From a virus, in IMG/VR virus record IMGVR_UViG_3300031236_000021, positions 1 to 39,779 of that record: a stretch of 39,779 bases of DNA; one strand, written 5' to 3'. The notes beneath the pieces were generated by a model. It made no database searches, was not told the DNA's origin, and saw only the letters and a list, made by a program, of their open reading frames with translations. The position numbers and the translations under genes are program-made. Below are positions 7,105 through 15,799 of this stretch, piece by piece. Numbering within the stretch: the first letter of the stretch is position 1; each line of letters begins with the position of its first letter.

Positions 7105-9357
7105 CTAGGATATGTTGCGGAACAGGAGGTTTCTACTCGCCTGCGACATGAGGCCCTCGACCGTGGGCGGCGGGACGACGCCGCGAGCCCTGAGAGTTGT
7201 GAAGCACCCGTCGGCGGTGAACGTGTGCTGGACCTGCTGGAGCGAGCCCACGGGCATGACGGTGGGCGAGAAGCCGATCGTCATGTCGCCCTCGTAGTGG
7301 TCGAGCATGGTGTTCATGTAGCAGGCGAACACCGAGACGGCGAAGTCGGCGAGCTCCGTCTGGTTCACGGGGACGAGCCGAGTCGGATCGCCCTTGAGCG
7401 GCCCCGTCGTCTGGAAGCAGGAGAGGAGGTCGCTCCGCTGCGTGTCGTCCCACGCGAACCGCGCGAGCGCCGACGCGGGCATGGGGTGGAACTCCTTGGT
7501 CGGGGCTCTCGGGGTCACGGCGTTGGCCGGAGCGCCGAGCCGATCGAGCGCCTGTGCGACCGTGACCTTGAACGGGTGGAGCGCCTTGGGTCCGTTGGGG
7601 CCGGCGGGGATCGCGGAGAAGATCAGCGCGACTCGGTGCGTGAGGAGCTTCTGCGCCTGAGACCAGAAGGCGAACGTCGTCCCGTGGTAGAGCTCGCCGA
7701 TCGCGTTCGACGGCAGGTTCCAGACGAGGCCCATGTGGACGTCGGCCGCGTGCTTCACCTTCGTCATGTCCTGCGCCATGCCGCTGAAATAGAAGACGCC
7801 GTTCGTCGCGTCGTAGACCTGCGTCTGAAATGGCGCGACCGTCGCCTGCGAGATCGGGAACGGGGAGACGTTGTAGGGCCCCGGGTTCTCGGCGTAGGTC
7901 TTCTGGCCGCTCGGGAAGACTTGCGTGTTCGGGTTGTTCGGCGGCACGGAGTTTACGATCCACCCGAAGGCGTCGTCCGTCGAGAAGCCGGGGCCGCGCG
8001 GGCGCTGGACGTGGTCCGCGTAGACGGTCGCCGTCTGGTAGGTCCCTGTCGCGGCGTCGAGGAGCCCCACGCGCTCCGCTTTGATCGAGCCCGGGAGGCA
8101 CTGACGAGCGAAGATCGGGTTCAGCTTGTAGAGCGTGCGGAAGTAGTTCCTGAGCGCCTGGCACCTGAGCGCCCAGGACGCGTTCGCGCCGACGCCCGTG
8201 CCGTGGTCCGAGACGTAGGTGCCCTCGAGCATCTCGGAGAGGAGCGGCGACGCGGACCGGACTCCGCCCGGGCCCTGGAGGAGGAGCTTCCTCGAGATCG
8301 GGGTCCACGCTTGCGGCGTCCCTGGCGGAGCGTCGTTGAGCGAGGCTATGGCCTGGAGGAAGGCGCTGGTCGGGACGAGCGTGTTCTGGACGCTTGGGTC
8401 CGTCTTCGACGGGTAGGGGATCGACTGGTCCGTGACCGGGATCACGTTGATCATGGTCGGCGTGTTGTCGGTCCCCCAGGTCACGTCGTCGCCCACCGTC
8501 GAAGCGTTGCCGGTAGGTCCGGGCGGTCCCTCCCACGAGTCGGCGCGAACCTCGACCCGGCGCGTGAGGCGCACGAGGCCGGCGGTCGGCGCCCGGTTCG
8601 CCATGGAGATCCAGCGGAGCAGGCCCTTCCATTCGAGCGAGTAGGCGCTGACGATCGGGTCCACGGTCGACTTCTCGGCGCCCAGGAACGCGTTCACGAG
8701 CTCGATCGCGCCGTCGTCCGCGACGCGGATGTCGAGCCCGCCGAGCGCCCCGAGCGCCTGCGCGATCGCCATGTGGCCCATGGCGTCGACGAAGACGTCG
8801 TTCGGTATGAAGGACGTGCGCTGGTTCGCGAGGAAGCGGAGCGTGATCGGCGGGAAGTCGTGGCCGGTGCAGGCCTGTTGGAGCACGTCTTGTGCGATCT
8901 CGAAGGCGTTCCAGGGCGTCTGCTCCTTCTTGAGCGACGAGGGAACGAAGGTCCAGTTCTGGATCGTGGGCGGCTGCGCGGCCTGCGGCTGGAGGTCGTT
9001 CTGGAGCTGGCGGAACGTGCCCGACTGCGCCTTCAAGTTGTAGTTGGAACGGACCTGCCCGAACGGCAAGTAGAAGCGCACGTCGGTGAAGATCACGCCC
9101 CGGATCAGCGCGTCGTTTGTCGCCTCCTCTCCGACGACGTAGACGCGCTGGATCGTCTTCGTCTTGCCCGAGGCGTCGGTCATGGTGATCGACGTCTCGC
9201 GCGGGCCGGCGAGGATCTTGGCCGCGTCCTGCACCGAGAAGAGCCACGTGATGCTCGGGGCCTGCACGCCCAGTGTCTGCGTCCACGTCTTGGGTCCGAA
9301 GCCGTCCGTGTAGCAGACGACGTTACCGACCTTGAGCGAGGCGACGGTCGCTGTCAT
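7105..9357 (-). CDS. Tail/baseplate structural protein, function inferred from position
   Basis: A 750-residue protein without signal peptide or membrane segment. The first 130 residues are a beta-rich region (TWTQTLGVQAPSITWLFSVQDAA, then a segment reading GKTKTIQRVYVV and RGVIFTDVRFYLPFG). The middle is helical, with a long stretch about a GHDFPPITLRFLANQRT segment, and the C-terminus ends in another mixed region. No enzymatic motif was found. It lies between the 724-residue tail protein and the fibre gene, where hub or baseplate components usually sit, and is separated from them by only a few bases. Baseplate hub or distal tail protein is inferred from gene order only. Confidence 0.7.
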   Translation of the reverse strand: MTATVASLKVGNVVCYTDGFGPKTWTQTLGVQAPSITWLFSVQDAAKILAGPRETSITMTDASGKTKTIQRVYVVGEEATNDALIRGVIFTDVRFYLPFGQVRSNYNLKAQSGTFRQLQNDLQPQAAQPPTIQNWTFVPSSLKKEQTPWNAFEIAQDVLQQACTGHDFPPITLRFLANQRTSFIPNDVFVDAMGHMAIAQALGALGGLDIRVADDGAIELVNAFLGAEKSTVDPIVSAYSLEWKGLLRWISMANRAPTAGLVRLTRRVEVRADSWEGPPGPTGNASTVGDDVTWGTDNTPTMINVIPVTDQSIPYPSKTDPSVQNTLVPTSAFLQAIASLNDAPPGTPQAWTPISRKLLLQGPGGVRSASPLLSEMLEGTYVSDHGTGVGANASWALRCQALRNYFRTLYKLNPIFARQCLPGSIKAERVGLLDAATGTYQTATVYADHVQRPRGPGFSTDDAFGWIVNSVPPNNPNTQVFPSGQKTYAENPGPYNVSPFPISQATVAPFQTQVYDATNGVFYFSGMAQDMTKVKHAADVHMGLVWNLPSNAIGELYHGTTFAFWSQAQKLLTHRVALIFSAIPAGPNGPKALHPFKVTVAQALDRLGAPANAVTPRAPTKEFHPMPASALARFAWDDTQRSDLLSCFQTTGPLKGDPTRLVPVNQTELADFAVSVFACYMNTMLDHYEGDMTIGFSPTVMPVGSLQQVQHTFTADGCFTTLRARGVVPPPTVEGLMSQASRNLLFRNIS

Positions 9358-9360
9358 GGG

Positions 9361-11535
9361 TTAGCCCGTCACGAAGGACGGCGCGGGCGTGCCGCCCGAG
9401 TCGCCGCCTCCCGTCGTCACCGGGATCCCCGGGCTCGATCCGCCTCCGCCGGTCGTGCTGGATCCGCCGCCGGCCGTCGCGACGTTCACGGCGACCCAGA
9501 GCAAGTCCTCGTTCAGCTCCGCGTAGGTGAGCGGCTGCGTCTGGATCCCCTGTTGCGGGATCCCCTTGATCCGGTTCGTGACCTTGGGCGTGGCGTTCCT
9601 GAGCGGAACCCAGCCCGGCCCGAGCGACGGCGGCGTCACGAAGCGCGTCAGGTCGTAAGTCCCGGTCTTGTAGATCGCCTGGATCACGCGCGTCATGGTC
9701 GAGCGCGGGAGGCCCTGCTGCACGAGGTAGGCGTGCGGCGTCCCCGCGAACGCCGCGTCCGCGCGCACGCCGAGATCGTTCACGTTGCCCTGCGTGTAGA
9801 GGAAGTTGACGACGTTCGCCGAGTAGGCGCGGATCTGCCCGTCCGCCGTGACCTGGTTCTTCGTCCGGTCCGTCTTCTCGGAGAGAATCACGAGCTCCGA
9901 GCCCTGGCCGAGCGCGAACTCCTGGACGAGGACTTGGTAGAGGAGCGGCTTCACATGGCTGACCCAGTAGGCGTAGCAGTCCGTGACGTTGTCCTTGTCG
10001 AAGTAGGCCTGGTAGTTGAAGAGGAGCGTCACAGGCTTGACGGCCGGCGTAGCCGAGGCCTGCGTCCCCGGACCGCTGCCCGCGATCGTCCCCGGGTTCG
10101 GGAGACTGCCCGAGGAGTTATCCTGCGTCGTGAGCGGTCCCGGGTTCGACGCCTGGGCGCTCTGGGGCGCCTCGCCATTGGGACCGAGGAGCGACGAGAC
10201 CGCGGGCGGCTCCGGTGTGTCGTCGAGCTCCTGGAACGAGACGCCGACGACGATCGTGTCCCCGCGTATGTTGGGGTCGTTGAGGTAGGGCGCGGCGGCG
10301 AGCGACTGCTGCTGGATCAGCTCCTGGTAGACGAGCGTGTAGTCGACCCGGTCCTGCTGCTCCTTGTATTCGACCGTGGGCGTCGTGAGGAGGTAGCAGT
10401 CCTGGCCGACGGTGAGCGGACCGCCCTGGCTCGCCGCGAGATTCGGGAGCGTGGTCGCCTCGGCGTAAGCCTGTCCTCCGTTCGTCGAGTCGAGGAAGTT
10501 CGCGAGCGCGCTGTTCGCCGACCCATACTGCGAGCCAGCCATGGTCCGCACGCAGGAGCCTCGGATCGTGACCGTCCGCATCTTCTGCGGGCCGTAGAAA
10601 ATGTTCACGTCGGAGTCGAGGCGCCCGAAGACGTGCTGGCCGTAGGTGCGCGTGAACCTGAGCACGGAGAGGTCGTTCGGGTCCGACTCGTCGCGCGCCG
10701 TGATCGCCCACTGACCGACGATCATGGACGTGCTGCCCGACGGTCCCGAGAATGCTCCGTTGAGCGTCAGCGACGTGTCGGACGACGGCGGCGGCGAGCC
10801 CGAGACGGTGTAAGACGTGCCTGGCTGCGACCCGAACCAGACGACGGTCCCCGGCGCGATCTGGAGGAACGAGGTCCCCGAGCCCGTGACGCTCGTTCCG
10901 GCGACAGTGACGAGGCCGCCCACGGGCCCAGCGTTGGCGAGGAGCGAGAGCCGGTAGGCGACGTAGGAGTCGATCTGCGAGAGGAACTGGTTCCGCGCCA
11001 GCGCCGACGGGACCTGAGTCCAGACGCCAGAGACGGTCGCGACGAGGCGCTGGTTCAGGTCGAAGTGGAAGGACACGTCGACCTGCCGCCGACCCGCCGC
11101 CGGGCCGTAGGTGTCCGTGTAGTTCGGAGGGCGCCCGACCTTGACGCGGAACTCATAGCCCCGCGCCTCGCCCGAGTTCGGGAAATCGCCCAGCTTCTGG
11201 CACGTGGGCTCCGCGGAGAAGCCCATCTGCTCCTGCGTCGCGCCGTCGGTCGTCGACGGGTCGAAGATCTCGACGGCGTTGCCGACGCCCCACGAGACGG
11301 TCAGCTTCTGGTAGCGCATGCGCAGCGCCGACTCGACGGCCTGGCACGCGGCGTTCAGCGCGTTGAAGTCCGTCGTCGCGTTGCCGGACGGCACGACGCG
11401 CACGACGAAGCGGCAGACGTATTCGGCGTCGTCCTCGGTCGTGACGAAGTGGAACGCGTCCAGCACCTCCGTGCCGTGCGTCGGCGCCGAACCGCCGATC
11501 GTCTCCGAGCCGTAGACGAAGTAGTCGGGTATCAC
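9361..11535 (-). CDS. Large tail structural protein with inserted beta module
   Basis: A 724-residue protein starting at a GTG that overlaps the stop of the tape-measure-like gene (GTGA). Residues around 200-272 hold a beta module (VTVAGTSVTGSGTSF...GTSYTVSG...SDTSLTLNGAFSG) that recurs in the 255-residue connector-like protein at 16680-17447. A Gly/Ser/Thr-rich linker region lies around 440-500 and the last 50 residues are again Gly/Ser/Thr/Pro-rich, so the C-terminus is probably flexible. No catalytic motif or transmembrane segment is visible. Position directly after the tape-measure candidate and before the hub candidate suggests a tail-tip, baseplate or distal tail component. Confidence 0.7.
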   Translation of the reverse strand: MIPDYFVYGSETIGGSAPTHGTEVLDAFHFVTTEDDAEYVCRFVVRVVPSGNATTDFNALNAACQAVESALRMRYQKLTVSWGVGNAVEIFDPSTTDGATQEQMGFSAEPTCQKLGDFPNSGEARGYEFRVKVGRPPNYTDTYGPAAGRRQVDVSFHFDLNQRLVATVSGVWTQVPSALARNQFLSQIDSYVAYRLSLLANAGPVGGLVTVAGTSVTGSGTSFLQIAPGTVVWFGSQPGTSYTVSGSPPPSSDTSLTLNGAFSGPSGSTSMIVGQWAITARDESDPNDLSVLRFTRTYGQHVFGRLDSDVNIFYGPQKMRTVTIRGSCVRTMAGSQYGSANSALANFLDSTNGGQAYAEATTLPNLAASQGGPLTVGQDCYLLTTPTVEYKEQQDRVDYTLVYQELIQQQSLAAAPYLNDPNIRGDTIVVGVSFQELDDTPEPPAVSSLLGPNGEAPQSAQASNPGPLTTQDNSSGSLPNPGTIAGSGPGTQASATPAVKPVTLLFNYQAYFDKDNVTDCYAYWVSHVKPLLYQVLVQEFALGQGSELVILSEKTDRTKNQVTADGQIRAYSANVVNFLYTQGNVNDLGVRADAAFAGTPHAYLVQQGLPRSTMTRVIQAIYKTGTYDLTRFVTPPSLGPGWVPLRNATPKVTNRIKGIPQQGIQTQPLTYAELNEDLLWVAVNVATAGGGSSTTGGGGSSPGIPVTTGGGDSGGTPAPSFVTG

Positions 11536-12212
11536 GTGCCACCGTTCCAGGTGAGCCCGAAGGCGGCGGAGGTCGGGTGCTGCTCCCGGTTCATGCGATC
11601 GATCCGCTGCTCCTGCTCATAGCCCTGCTGCTGGATCTGGTTCTGGAACGCGAGCGCCTGGTTCAGCTCGTCGTCGGAGGCGACGTAGCCGCCCTTGGCT
11701 AGGCTCCCGTAGACGCCCTGGAGGTTCGCCGTCGCTCGATCGCGCGGGATCTCGATCGCGTCCTTCGCCGCGTTCATCTGGGCGACGAGTATGTCGCCCA
11801 GCACCGGGATCTTCCCGACGGTCGACTCGACGAACGAGGAGAGGCCGCCCGTGATCGCCGCGTCGGCGAGGACTCGGCTCGACCCCGTCGCGGCGCCGCG
11901 CACGTTCCGGATACCCTGCGACGCTCCTTCGAACGTCTTCATGCCCACGTCTGCCACAGCGCCGATCCCCGCCGCCGCGCCTTCTGGCAGCCCCAGCGCC
12001 GACGACACCGCCTGGCCGATCTTTCCGCCACCACCGCCCGGCTCGAGCCCCGCGGACGACCCAGCCGGTCCGCCACCGCCGCCCGCGGCGCTCGCCCCGC
12101 TCCGGGTCAGTTCCTGCTGGAACCGCCGCGCCGTGTCGCTGATCCGGCGGTCGAAGTCTTGCCAGAACGAGTCCGGGATCGCGAGGTCGAGCTTGATCTG
12201 TTCGTCCGCCAC
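11532..12212 (-). CDS. Short tape-measure-like tail protein
   Basis: A 226-residue protein. The first 35 residues are charged and helical (DSFWQDFDRRISDTARRFQQEL), followed by a Gly-rich linker (40-65), then a long Ala/Gly-rich, weakly hydrophobic stretch (about 65-155, including GKIPVLGDILVAQ) and a Gln-rich helical tail (QNQIQQQGYEQEQRIDRM). This composition and its place after a small chaperone-like gene and before large tail proteins resemble a tape measure, but the protein is far shorter than usual. Using the rule of about 1.5 angstrom per residue it would span only about 34 nm. Its start lies four bases after the 92-residue gene ends. It could instead be an inner tail or pilot-type protein. 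Confidence 0.55.
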   Translation of the reverse strand: MADEQIKLDLAIPDSFWQDFDRRISDTARRFQQELTRSGASAAGGGGGPAGSSAGLEPGGGGGKIGQAVSSALGLPEGAAAGIGAVADVGMKTFEGASQGIRNVRGAATGSSRVLADAAITGGLSSFVESTVGKIPVLGDILVAQMNAAKDAIEIPRDRATANLQGVYGSLAKGGYVASDDELNQALAFQNQIQQQGYEQEQRIDRMNREQHPTSAAFGLTWNGGT

Positions 12213-12216
12213 GGCG

Positions 12217-12495
12217 TCACCTCTCCCCGCGAAGAAACCGGCGCCCCGCGACGGTCAGCGGATCCTCGGCGCGCGGGGCCTCCTGGCGCATGGCGCTGAT
12301 CGCCCGCGCGAGGCGATCGGCGCGCTCCTGCTCGACCGTCTCCGCGGCGACCCCGAGGGCGACGTGATCCGAGTCCGAGAGGCGCATGAAGCGGTCCAGG
12401 TCGAAACGCCCGCCCTGGAGGAGGAAGCGGCGGAAGAACCCGACCCGGTTCGGGTCAGGGAGCTCAGCGGCCCTCGTCTCGGCAGACTCGCTCAT
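12217..12495 (-). CDS. Small tail assembly chaperone-like protein
   Basis: A 92-residue acidic and helical protein. The ATG at 12495 is preferred over an upstream in-frame codon because it overlaps the stop of the 197-residue gene as ATGA. It contains a stretch reading FFRRFLLQGGRFDLDRFMRLSDSDHVALG, followed by a helical Arg/Glu/Ala-rich C-terminus. Its size, and its place between a tube-like protein and the tape-measure-like protein, match tail assembly chaperones, but no diagnostic motif or frameshift site was recognised. The role is therefore positional. Confidence 0.6.
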   Translation of the reverse strand: MSESAETRAAELPDPNRVGFFRRFLLQGGRFDLDRFMRLSDSDHVALGVAAETVEQERADRLARAISAMRQEAPRAEDPLTVAGRRFLRGER

Positions 12496-13085
12496 GCGCT
12501 CAGGTTCCCCAAGAGGTCGCATGAAAGGTCCCGGAGCGACGCGTCCATGCCGACCTGGGCAATGAACAGGTGCTCGAGCACGGCGTCGACTCGGAGGTCG
12601 GCCTCGAGCTTGGGCGCGAGCATGAACGACGGCGCGTAGACGAGGACCGACGGCGCGCCCTCGTAGTCGTCCGCGACGAACAGGAGCTCGCCGTTGCCGG
12701 ACCCGAGCGCCGTGGGTGGCAGCACCTGCCCCGGCGCGACGTTCCGCCCCGGGAGCGGCAGCGACAGGACGTTGGCGCCCTGATAGCCTCCCGCGCTCGT
12801 GGACGACGAGGCGTAGAGGAGGTTCAGGATCGTCTTGTCGAACTGCTCGAGCACGGCGACGAGCGCCGCCGAGTAGCGCCCGCCATATGTCGAAGCCTTG
12901 TCGCGACCGTAGGCCTCGGAGTTCCCGAAGGCGTAGGACTGCTCGCGCACGAGCCGCGCGCGCGTCGTGAATCCGACAGGGACGCCGCCATAGGGGTAGG
13001 TGCCCGACGATATGCCCGCCTGCGTCGGCCCGATCACGAACCGACCGGCGAGCTTGAGCACCTGCGTCGGGTCGAGCCCCGCCAT
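12492..13085 (-). CDS. Candidate tail tube protein
   Basis: A 197-residue protein beginning MAGLDPTQVLKLAGRFVIGPTQ. The ATG at 13085 shares one base with the upstream stop (TGATG), so the longer upstream reading is rejected. The N-terminal part (GRFVIGPTQAG...GGVPVGFTTRARLVREQSYAF) and the C-terminal part (LRVDAVLEHLFIAQVGMDASLRDLS) have the mixed beta/helix look of tail tube subunits. It is followed by the chaperone-like and tape-measure-like genes, the usual order after a tube gene. No sheath gene was recognised nearby, so a contractile tail is not supported. Assignment is by position and general appearance. Confidence 0.5.
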   Translation of the reverse strand: MAGLDPTQVLKLAGRFVIGPTQAGISSGTYPYGGVPVGFTTRARLVREQSYAFGNSEAYGRDKASTYGGRYSAALVAVLEQFDKTILNLLYASSSTSAGGYQGANVLSLPLPGRNVAPGQVLPPTALGSGNGELLFVADDYEGAPSVLVYAPSFMLAPKLEADLRVDAVLEHLFIAQVGMDASLRDLSCDLLGNLSA

Positions 13086-14815
13086 CAGTTCACCGGGTCG
13101 CCGATCGTGCCGGGCTGGAGCGTGAGCGACCCGTCGGCGACGCTGTCCGTGTAGGTCGTGGCCGAGTTGTTCGCTATGTAGGCCACGAGGTAAGGCTGAG
13201 CGCTCGCCGCCGACGCCGAGCCGACGCCGCCCGTGAGCGCGCGCGTCCTGTAGATACCGCGCGCCGTCGTGCCGCCGGGACCAGTCGGGATCCCGGTCCA
13301 CGAGATCGAGTTGCCGCTGACCGTCTGGGCTATGTTCGACGCCGGCCCAAGCGCCGACTCGCCCGCCGCCGTCACGAACGTGACGTAACCGACGTGGCCG
13401 CCGTTCGTGACCGTCGTGCCCGAACCGGAGTTCGCGAGCGTCGCAGCGGCGACCGGAGCGGCTGGGAGCACAGCCGACGGGAGCCAGTAGCCAGGGAACA
13501 TGAGCCTGATCCAGTTCTGGACCTTCGACGGAGTCGACGGCTCCGAGTCGACGGCCTGGAAGGAGTCGTTGACGATCCAGTTAGTCGAGCCGCCGCCGGC
13601 CCAGAACAGCTTGCCGCCGACGGACGTGAACGCAGACCAGCAGAAGTCGTCGATCCTGGCCGTCCCGCTCACGACCGTGACGGCGATCGTGACGGCGAGC
13701 CCGGCCTCCTCGAAGTTCTGCGCCCAGAGGTTCTTGTTGAGCGTCGGGAGGAGGAGTTGCCAGTCCGACGCGCCCGACGAGACGGAGACGGACTTCGTGC
13801 CGACCGTCACCGTCATGGATCCGGACCAAGAGCCGATCGAGCCGTTCCAAGCGAGCCGCTCGAGGTAGGCGGTGAGCGCGAGCTGCCCGGCCGTGTTGTT
13901 GGGCGCGATCTGCTGCGTGATCGTGGCGGAGGCCGTGAACTCGAGCGACGCCGGGGACGAGCCCTCGATCGCGCACGCCCGGTAGTAGTTCACCTGGTCG
14001 ACCTGCACGTCGGAGACGCTGCCCGCCGTGAACGTCCAGGACGTGATCGCCGTCGGCGCCGCCGCCGTGCCCGAGAACTGCGAGAAGGAGGGGTTCTGAA
14101 TCAGCGCCGTCGTCGTGTCGCCCGTGACGCCCGTGAGGCCGCCCGGAGCGACGAGCCCCGAGCCATAGCCCGCAGCAAACCACGTGAGCGCGTCACGGAA
14201 CGGCTGGCCCTGGACGAGGAACTGCTCTTGACCCGGGAGCGTGCCCGTCTGGTTGTCGGCGGTCACCTGGAACGTGACCGTCTCGGCGAAGTCGTTCTCG
14301 ATCGGGAAGCCGAAGCGGTCGACCGTGAGCCGGTAGATCGCTCCGTTGCCAACGTTGCCGCTCGCTGCGGTCGCCGTCCCGCGCGTCAGGTTACGCGACT
14401 GGACGAGCGGTGCGGACGCGAATCCGGCGGTGTTCGGCGTGGTGTTGCTGTTCGCCATGAACTGATAGAGGAGCGGGATCACGCTCGTCGCCGCCGTCGG
14501 CGGGACGCCCGTGCTGGTCGACGACGCGGCGCCGGAACCCGTCTGGTTGATCACCTTGCCGAGCTCGGTGAAGATCGGTGCGAACATGGCACTAGCGCTC
14601 GCGAGCGCTGCACTGAACTGCGCGCGCACGCTCGTCTCGCCCTGGTTGAACGCGTTCGCGTCGAACGTGTCGAGCGGGATACCGTCGGAGAGGATCACGG
14701 CCTCCTGCGTGAGGAAACCTTCCGCCGACGACGAGACGAGGCTCAGTCGCTGGTCTTCGACGAGCTGCACCGCCTCGCTGAGCCGAAGGCCGCTTTGCCA
14801 GAAGGTGGCGGTCAT
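13085..14815 (-). CDS. Virion surface protein with carbohydrate-binding-like and fibronectin-like regions
   Basis: A 576-residue protein. Residues 1-90 are helical (SGLRLSEAVQLVEDQRLSL...). A middle jelly-roll-like region starts around NPSFSQFSGTAAAPTAITSW and continues through a segment resembling carbohydrate-binding modules (SLEFTASATITQQI...LTAYLERLAW...SWSGSMTVTVG). The C-terminal 110 residues look like a fibronectin or Big-type domain (YVTFVTAAGESALGPASN...TTARGIYRTRA...TTYTDSVADGSL). Such domains decorate phage heads, necks and tails and bind host glycans weakly. The gene overlaps both neighbours by one to four bases. A tail- or neck-associated adhesion protein is likely; a tail sheath is not supported by any motif. 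Confidence 0.65.
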   Translation of the reverse strand: MTATFWQSGLRLSEAVQLVEDQRLSLVSSSAEGFLTQEAVILSDGIPLDTFDANAFNQGETSVRAQFSAALASASAMFAPIFTELGKVINQTGSGAASSTSTGVPPTAATSVIPLLYQFMANSNTTPNTAGFASAPLVQSRNLTRGTATAASGNVGNGAIYRLTVDRFGFPIENDFAETVTFQVTADNQTGTLPGQEQFLVQGQPFRDALTWFAAGYGSGLVAPGGLTGVTGDTTTALIQNPSFSQFSGTAAAPTAITSWTFTAGSVSDVQVDQVNYYRACAIEGSSPASLEFTASATITQQIAPNNTAGQLALTAYLERLAWNGSIGSWSGSMTVTVGTKSVSVSSGASDWQLLLPTLNKNLWAQNFEEAGLAVTIAVTVVSGTARIDDFCWSAFTSVGGKLFWAGGGSTNWIVNDSFQAVDSEPSTPSKVQNWIRLMFPGYWLPSAVLPAAPVAAATLANSGSGTTVTNGGHVGYVTFVTAAGESALGPASNIAQTVSGNSISWTGIPTGPGGTTARGIYRTRALTGGVGSASAASAQPYLVAYIANNSATTYTDSVADGSLTLQPGTIGDPVN

Positions 14816-15357
14816 GTCGAGCCTCCGAAGAACTTCTTCGCCATGTCCAGGATCTGCCGGCGCTCCTCGTCCGTCACGAATACGAACGGGCGCGGCGGGA
14901 CCGTCACCGTGTAGCTCCCGGCCTTGCGGATCGCCGAGAACGCGCGCCTGACCGCGGTCTTCCGGTCACCCGACAGCGACCGGATCCACGCGTCGAGCGC
15001 GCGCTTGTCGACGGTGATCGTCTTCGTGCCGCCGCGCTGCACGTCCGAGGCGTAGGCGACCGTGCTGCCGACCGTGACCGTGTCGCCGTCGACGCGGTAG
15101 CTGATCGAGCCGCGGAGCCTGCCCGTGTCGATCGCTGCGGGCCGGTCCTGGAACCGACGCTCCGGCGGGTTCCGGCCGGCGGCGAGGTCGGCGAGGATCC
15201 CGGCCTTGTTCGGGACCGAGCGCGGCGCCCAGGACTGACCGCCTCGACCCTGCGAGCGGAACGTGCCCTGGATCTTCCCGGTGAGGAAGACGCCGATGGC
15301 GTTCATGAGGTCGCGCGGGTCTCGGGACTTCTGCCGAATCTCGCTGAGCGTGGTCAT
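14812..15357 (-). CDS. Phage virion morphogenesis protein (Mu gpG-like)
   Basis: A 181-residue protein starting at ATG 15357, which overlaps the upstream stop as ATGA. It has the pattern of the Mu gpG/HK97 gp10 type tail-completion family: an N-terminal helix (DPRDLMNAIGVFLTGKIQGTF), a basic middle with DTGRLRGSISYRVDGDTVTVGSTVAYASDVQRGG, and a C-terminal PPRPFVFVTDEERRQIL. Members help join the tail to the head or finish the tail. The central motif (L..SI.y...D.v.vGs...YA..hq.Gg) and the terminal PxRPF are the diagnostic parts. Confidence 0.8.
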   Translation of the reverse strand: MTTLSEIRQKSRDPRDLMNAIGVFLTGKIQGTFRSQGRGGQSWAPRSVPNKAGILADLAAGRNPPERRFQDRPAAIDTGRLRGSISYRVDGDTVTVGSTVAYASDVQRGGTKTITVDKRALDAWIRSLSGDRKTAVRRAFSAIRKAGSYTVTVPPRPFVFVTDEERRQILDMAKKFFGGST

Positions 15358-15788
15358 GGCGCGAAGCCGACCTCCACGGTCATGACGCCGCCGTCGACCG
15401 CGCACGTCAGCACGGCGACCTGGCCCATGTTCCGCCGCCGCGCCTCGAGCACGTAGTCGCGCGCCGCGTGGTAGCAGACGAGGTCCAGGTCCGACCCGAG
15501 GAAGACCGTGTTCGTGAACTTGACCGGCCACTTCTTCCGCGACGCCGGAGCCGCGAGCGCGGGAAGCGGACCTGGGCTCTGGACCGGGCGCGCGCGCGGA
15601 GCCGTCTTGAAGTCGTTGGGCGGGTCGGTCTCGTGGCCCGAAGCTCCGGCGCTCTGGGCGGTGACCGTGCCCGTTGCCGGCGCGGCGAGCAGCAGCTTCT
15701 TCACCGCCGACTCGAGCACGTCGCGCGTGAGAGCGACGGCGCCGCCTGCGTATCCTGCGTGCTTGAGCGGAACGGCGGCGTCGACCAT
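15354..15788 (-). CDS. Small connector-region hypothetical protein
   Basis: A 144-residue protein; ATG 15788 gives MVDAAVPLKHAG and is chosen over longer upstream readings that would overlap the preceding gene heavily. It has an Ala-rich helical N-terminal half, a proline-rich linker (about 70-90), and a C-terminal beta/helix region (KKWPVKFTNTVFLGSDLDLVCYHAARDYVLEARRR). No family was recognised. It sits in the head-tail connector gene run, immediately before the gpG-like gene with an ATGA overlap, so a structural or assembly role is plausible. Confidence 0.65.
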   Translation of the reverse strand: MVDAAVPLKHAGYAGGAVALTRDVLESAVKKLLLAAPATGTVTAQSAGASGHETDPPNDFKTAPRARPVQSPGPLPALAAPASRKKWPVKFTNTVFLGSDLDLVCYHAARDYVLEARRRNMGQVAVLTCAVDGGVMTVEVGFAP

Positions 15789-15799
15789 GCTGCGTCCTC

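Noticed and set aside
7096-11622. A 1,508-codon rightward open frame
   Set aside because: It lies antisense to three tail genes, is extremely Arg/Val/Glu-rich as expected from the complement of GC-rich codons, and has no domain or ribosome site.
9361-15357. Possible contractile tail sheath among the tail genes
   Set aside because: No sheath-like motif or gene of clear sheath type was recognised; the large proteins have Gly/Thr-rich or binding-type regions instead.
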